Below, piece by piece: positions 52,408-52,914 of a DNA stretch of 52,914 nucleotides. Origin of the DNA: Acidobacteriaceae bacterium (lineage in GTDB: Bacteria; Acidobacteriota; Terriglobia; Terriglobales; Acidobacteriaceae); NCBI GenBank assembly GCA_003134435.1, contig PLBE01000134.1, positions 11,818 through 64,731 of the forward strand, given 5' to 3'. The position numbers and the translations under genes were made by a program. A model generated the notes under the pieces. The model was not told where the DNA came from, made no database searches, and saw only the letters and a list, made by a program, of their open reading frames with translations. Every line of letters begins with the position of its first letter. The first letter of the stretch is position 1.

Positions 52408-52914
52408 CTACACGCCCCAGAGATAGTCCTCCTGCTCGCTGTGATGGTCGGTGAAGGGAATCGCCACTTGCGCCTGGCCGGCGCTGCCAAGTACTTGAGC
52501 CGGATGCGAGTCATTTGAATTGGCTCCAGCGGCAACGGAGGCGGCGCGCGGGAAAGGTAAAGTGGCCGCGGCGGGCGGAAACTTCATTGGATTGCCAGCG
52601 GCATCGGTATTGCCGACGTTGCCTCGTCCGGTATCGCCCTTCATGACATCGTGGATGAGTTCGAGCAGATGACTGTCCTGGACTTTCTTGATGCGGTCGG
52701 CAAGGACCACAAACTTGCGATAGACCTCGTCGAGTTCGCGCCGTTCGAATTGGTGTCCCAATTGTTCGCAACGCAGAGCCAGCGCGTGACGGCCAGAATG
52801 CTTGCCGAGCACCAATCGCGAATCGGGCACGCCCACCGATTGCGGCGTCATGATCTCGTAGGTTAGCGGATTCTTGAGCATGCCATCCTGGTGAATGCCG
52901 GCTTCGTGGGCAAA
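52408..52914 (-). CDS. leuA: 2-Isopropylmalate synthase, C-terminal part, cut by the window edge
   Basis: The last 168 residues of LeuA, the first committed enzyme of leucine synthesis (acetyl-CoA + 2-oxoisovalerate). The fragment begins inside the catalytic barrel end at FAHEAGIHQDGMLKNPLTYE, with the metal/substrate region HEAGIH. It continues through LVLGKHSGRHAL and the linker helix DEVYRKFVVLADRIKKVQDSHLLELI. After that point LeuA enzymes normally have a ~120-150-residue LeuA_dimer leucine-sensing domain. Here only ~80 residues follow, rich in Ala, Pro, Gly and Asn, ending EQEDYLWGV, with none of the expected motifs (such as GPVDA). The regulatory domain therefore seems absent or replaced. 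A related family member (homocitrate or citramalate synthase) cannot be fully excluded, but adjacent leuB supports LeuA. Confidence 0.88.
   Translation of the reverse strand, partial: FAHEAGIHQDGMLKNPLTYEIMTPQSVGVPDSRLVLGKHSGRHALALRCEQLGHQFERRELDEVYRKFVVLADRIKKVQDSHLLELIHDVMKGDTGRGNVGNTDAAGNPMKFPPAAATLPFPRAASVAAGANSNDSHPAQVLGSAGQAQVAIPFTDHHSEQEDYLWGV

Noticed and set aside
1-52914. Prophage, insertion sequence, toxin-antitoxin or defence island
   Set aside because: I see no integrase, transposase, restriction, Cas or toxin-antitoxin family signature and no terminal inverted repeats.

Overview
The window looks like chromosomal DNA of an Acidobacteriota bacterium, probably of the Terriglobales/Korobacteraceae type. 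This is inferred from gene content, not from a marker gene. The signs are a GC-rich genome, two very large Oar-like TonB-dependent receptors with carboxypeptidase-regulatory N-termini, many secreted proteins of unknown function, He_PIG/BIG2 and MBG-like Ig repeats, a PEP-CTERM protein and Tad-type pseudopilins. There is no phage, transposase, CRISPR array or rRNA. One tRNA is present, tRNA-Ala(CGC).

Layout. 312-5056: two tandem paralogous secreted beta-helix proteins, the first carrying extra Ig modules. 5084-9671: housekeeping genes (polX, cold-shock protein, Nudix hydrolase, Rossmann/DUF2520 protein, ribA), then tRNA-Ala. 9950-12289: secreted M28 carboxypeptidase of the glutamate carboxypeptidase II type. 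12398-16111: large TonB-dependent receptor, divergent from a series of secreted proteins (16276-21638) that includes a PEP-CTERM protein and an AMIN/secretin-N-like protein. 21700-24934: TadG-like, two TadE-like genes and a prepilin peptidase. 25152-26750: S41 processing protease. 27140-32659: giant MBG-repeat secreted protein and a short S53 sedolisin. 32868-38111: DUF985 cupin, a 39-46 residue membrane protein, MBL hydrolase, beta-hydroxyacid dehydrogenase and a second TonB receptor. 38247-39992: cytochrome c and an acyl desaturase. 40397-42123: two-component system. 42173-46344: YjbR protein, secreted and membrane unknowns, GNAT acetyltransferase, prephenate dehydratase and a small secreted protein behind a structured leader. 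46549-51022: Lon, HD-GYP response regulator, glycosyltransferase. 51163-52914: leuB and the 3' end of leuA.

Several non-coding signals stand out. At least four genes (Nudix, ribA, histidine kinase, GNAT) have a -10-like hexamer exactly 6 nt before the start codon, the layout expected of leaderless mRNAs. Two 15-bp dyads spaced 21 bp apart lie between the TonB receptor and its divergent neighbour. The leader before 45973 can fold in two mutually exclusive ways next to its Shine-Dalgarno sequence. A short palindromic repeat follows the stop codons of two unrelated genes. The leuA fragment appears to end without the usual C-terminal regulatory domain. Most functions are assigned by reading motifs; no database search was made.
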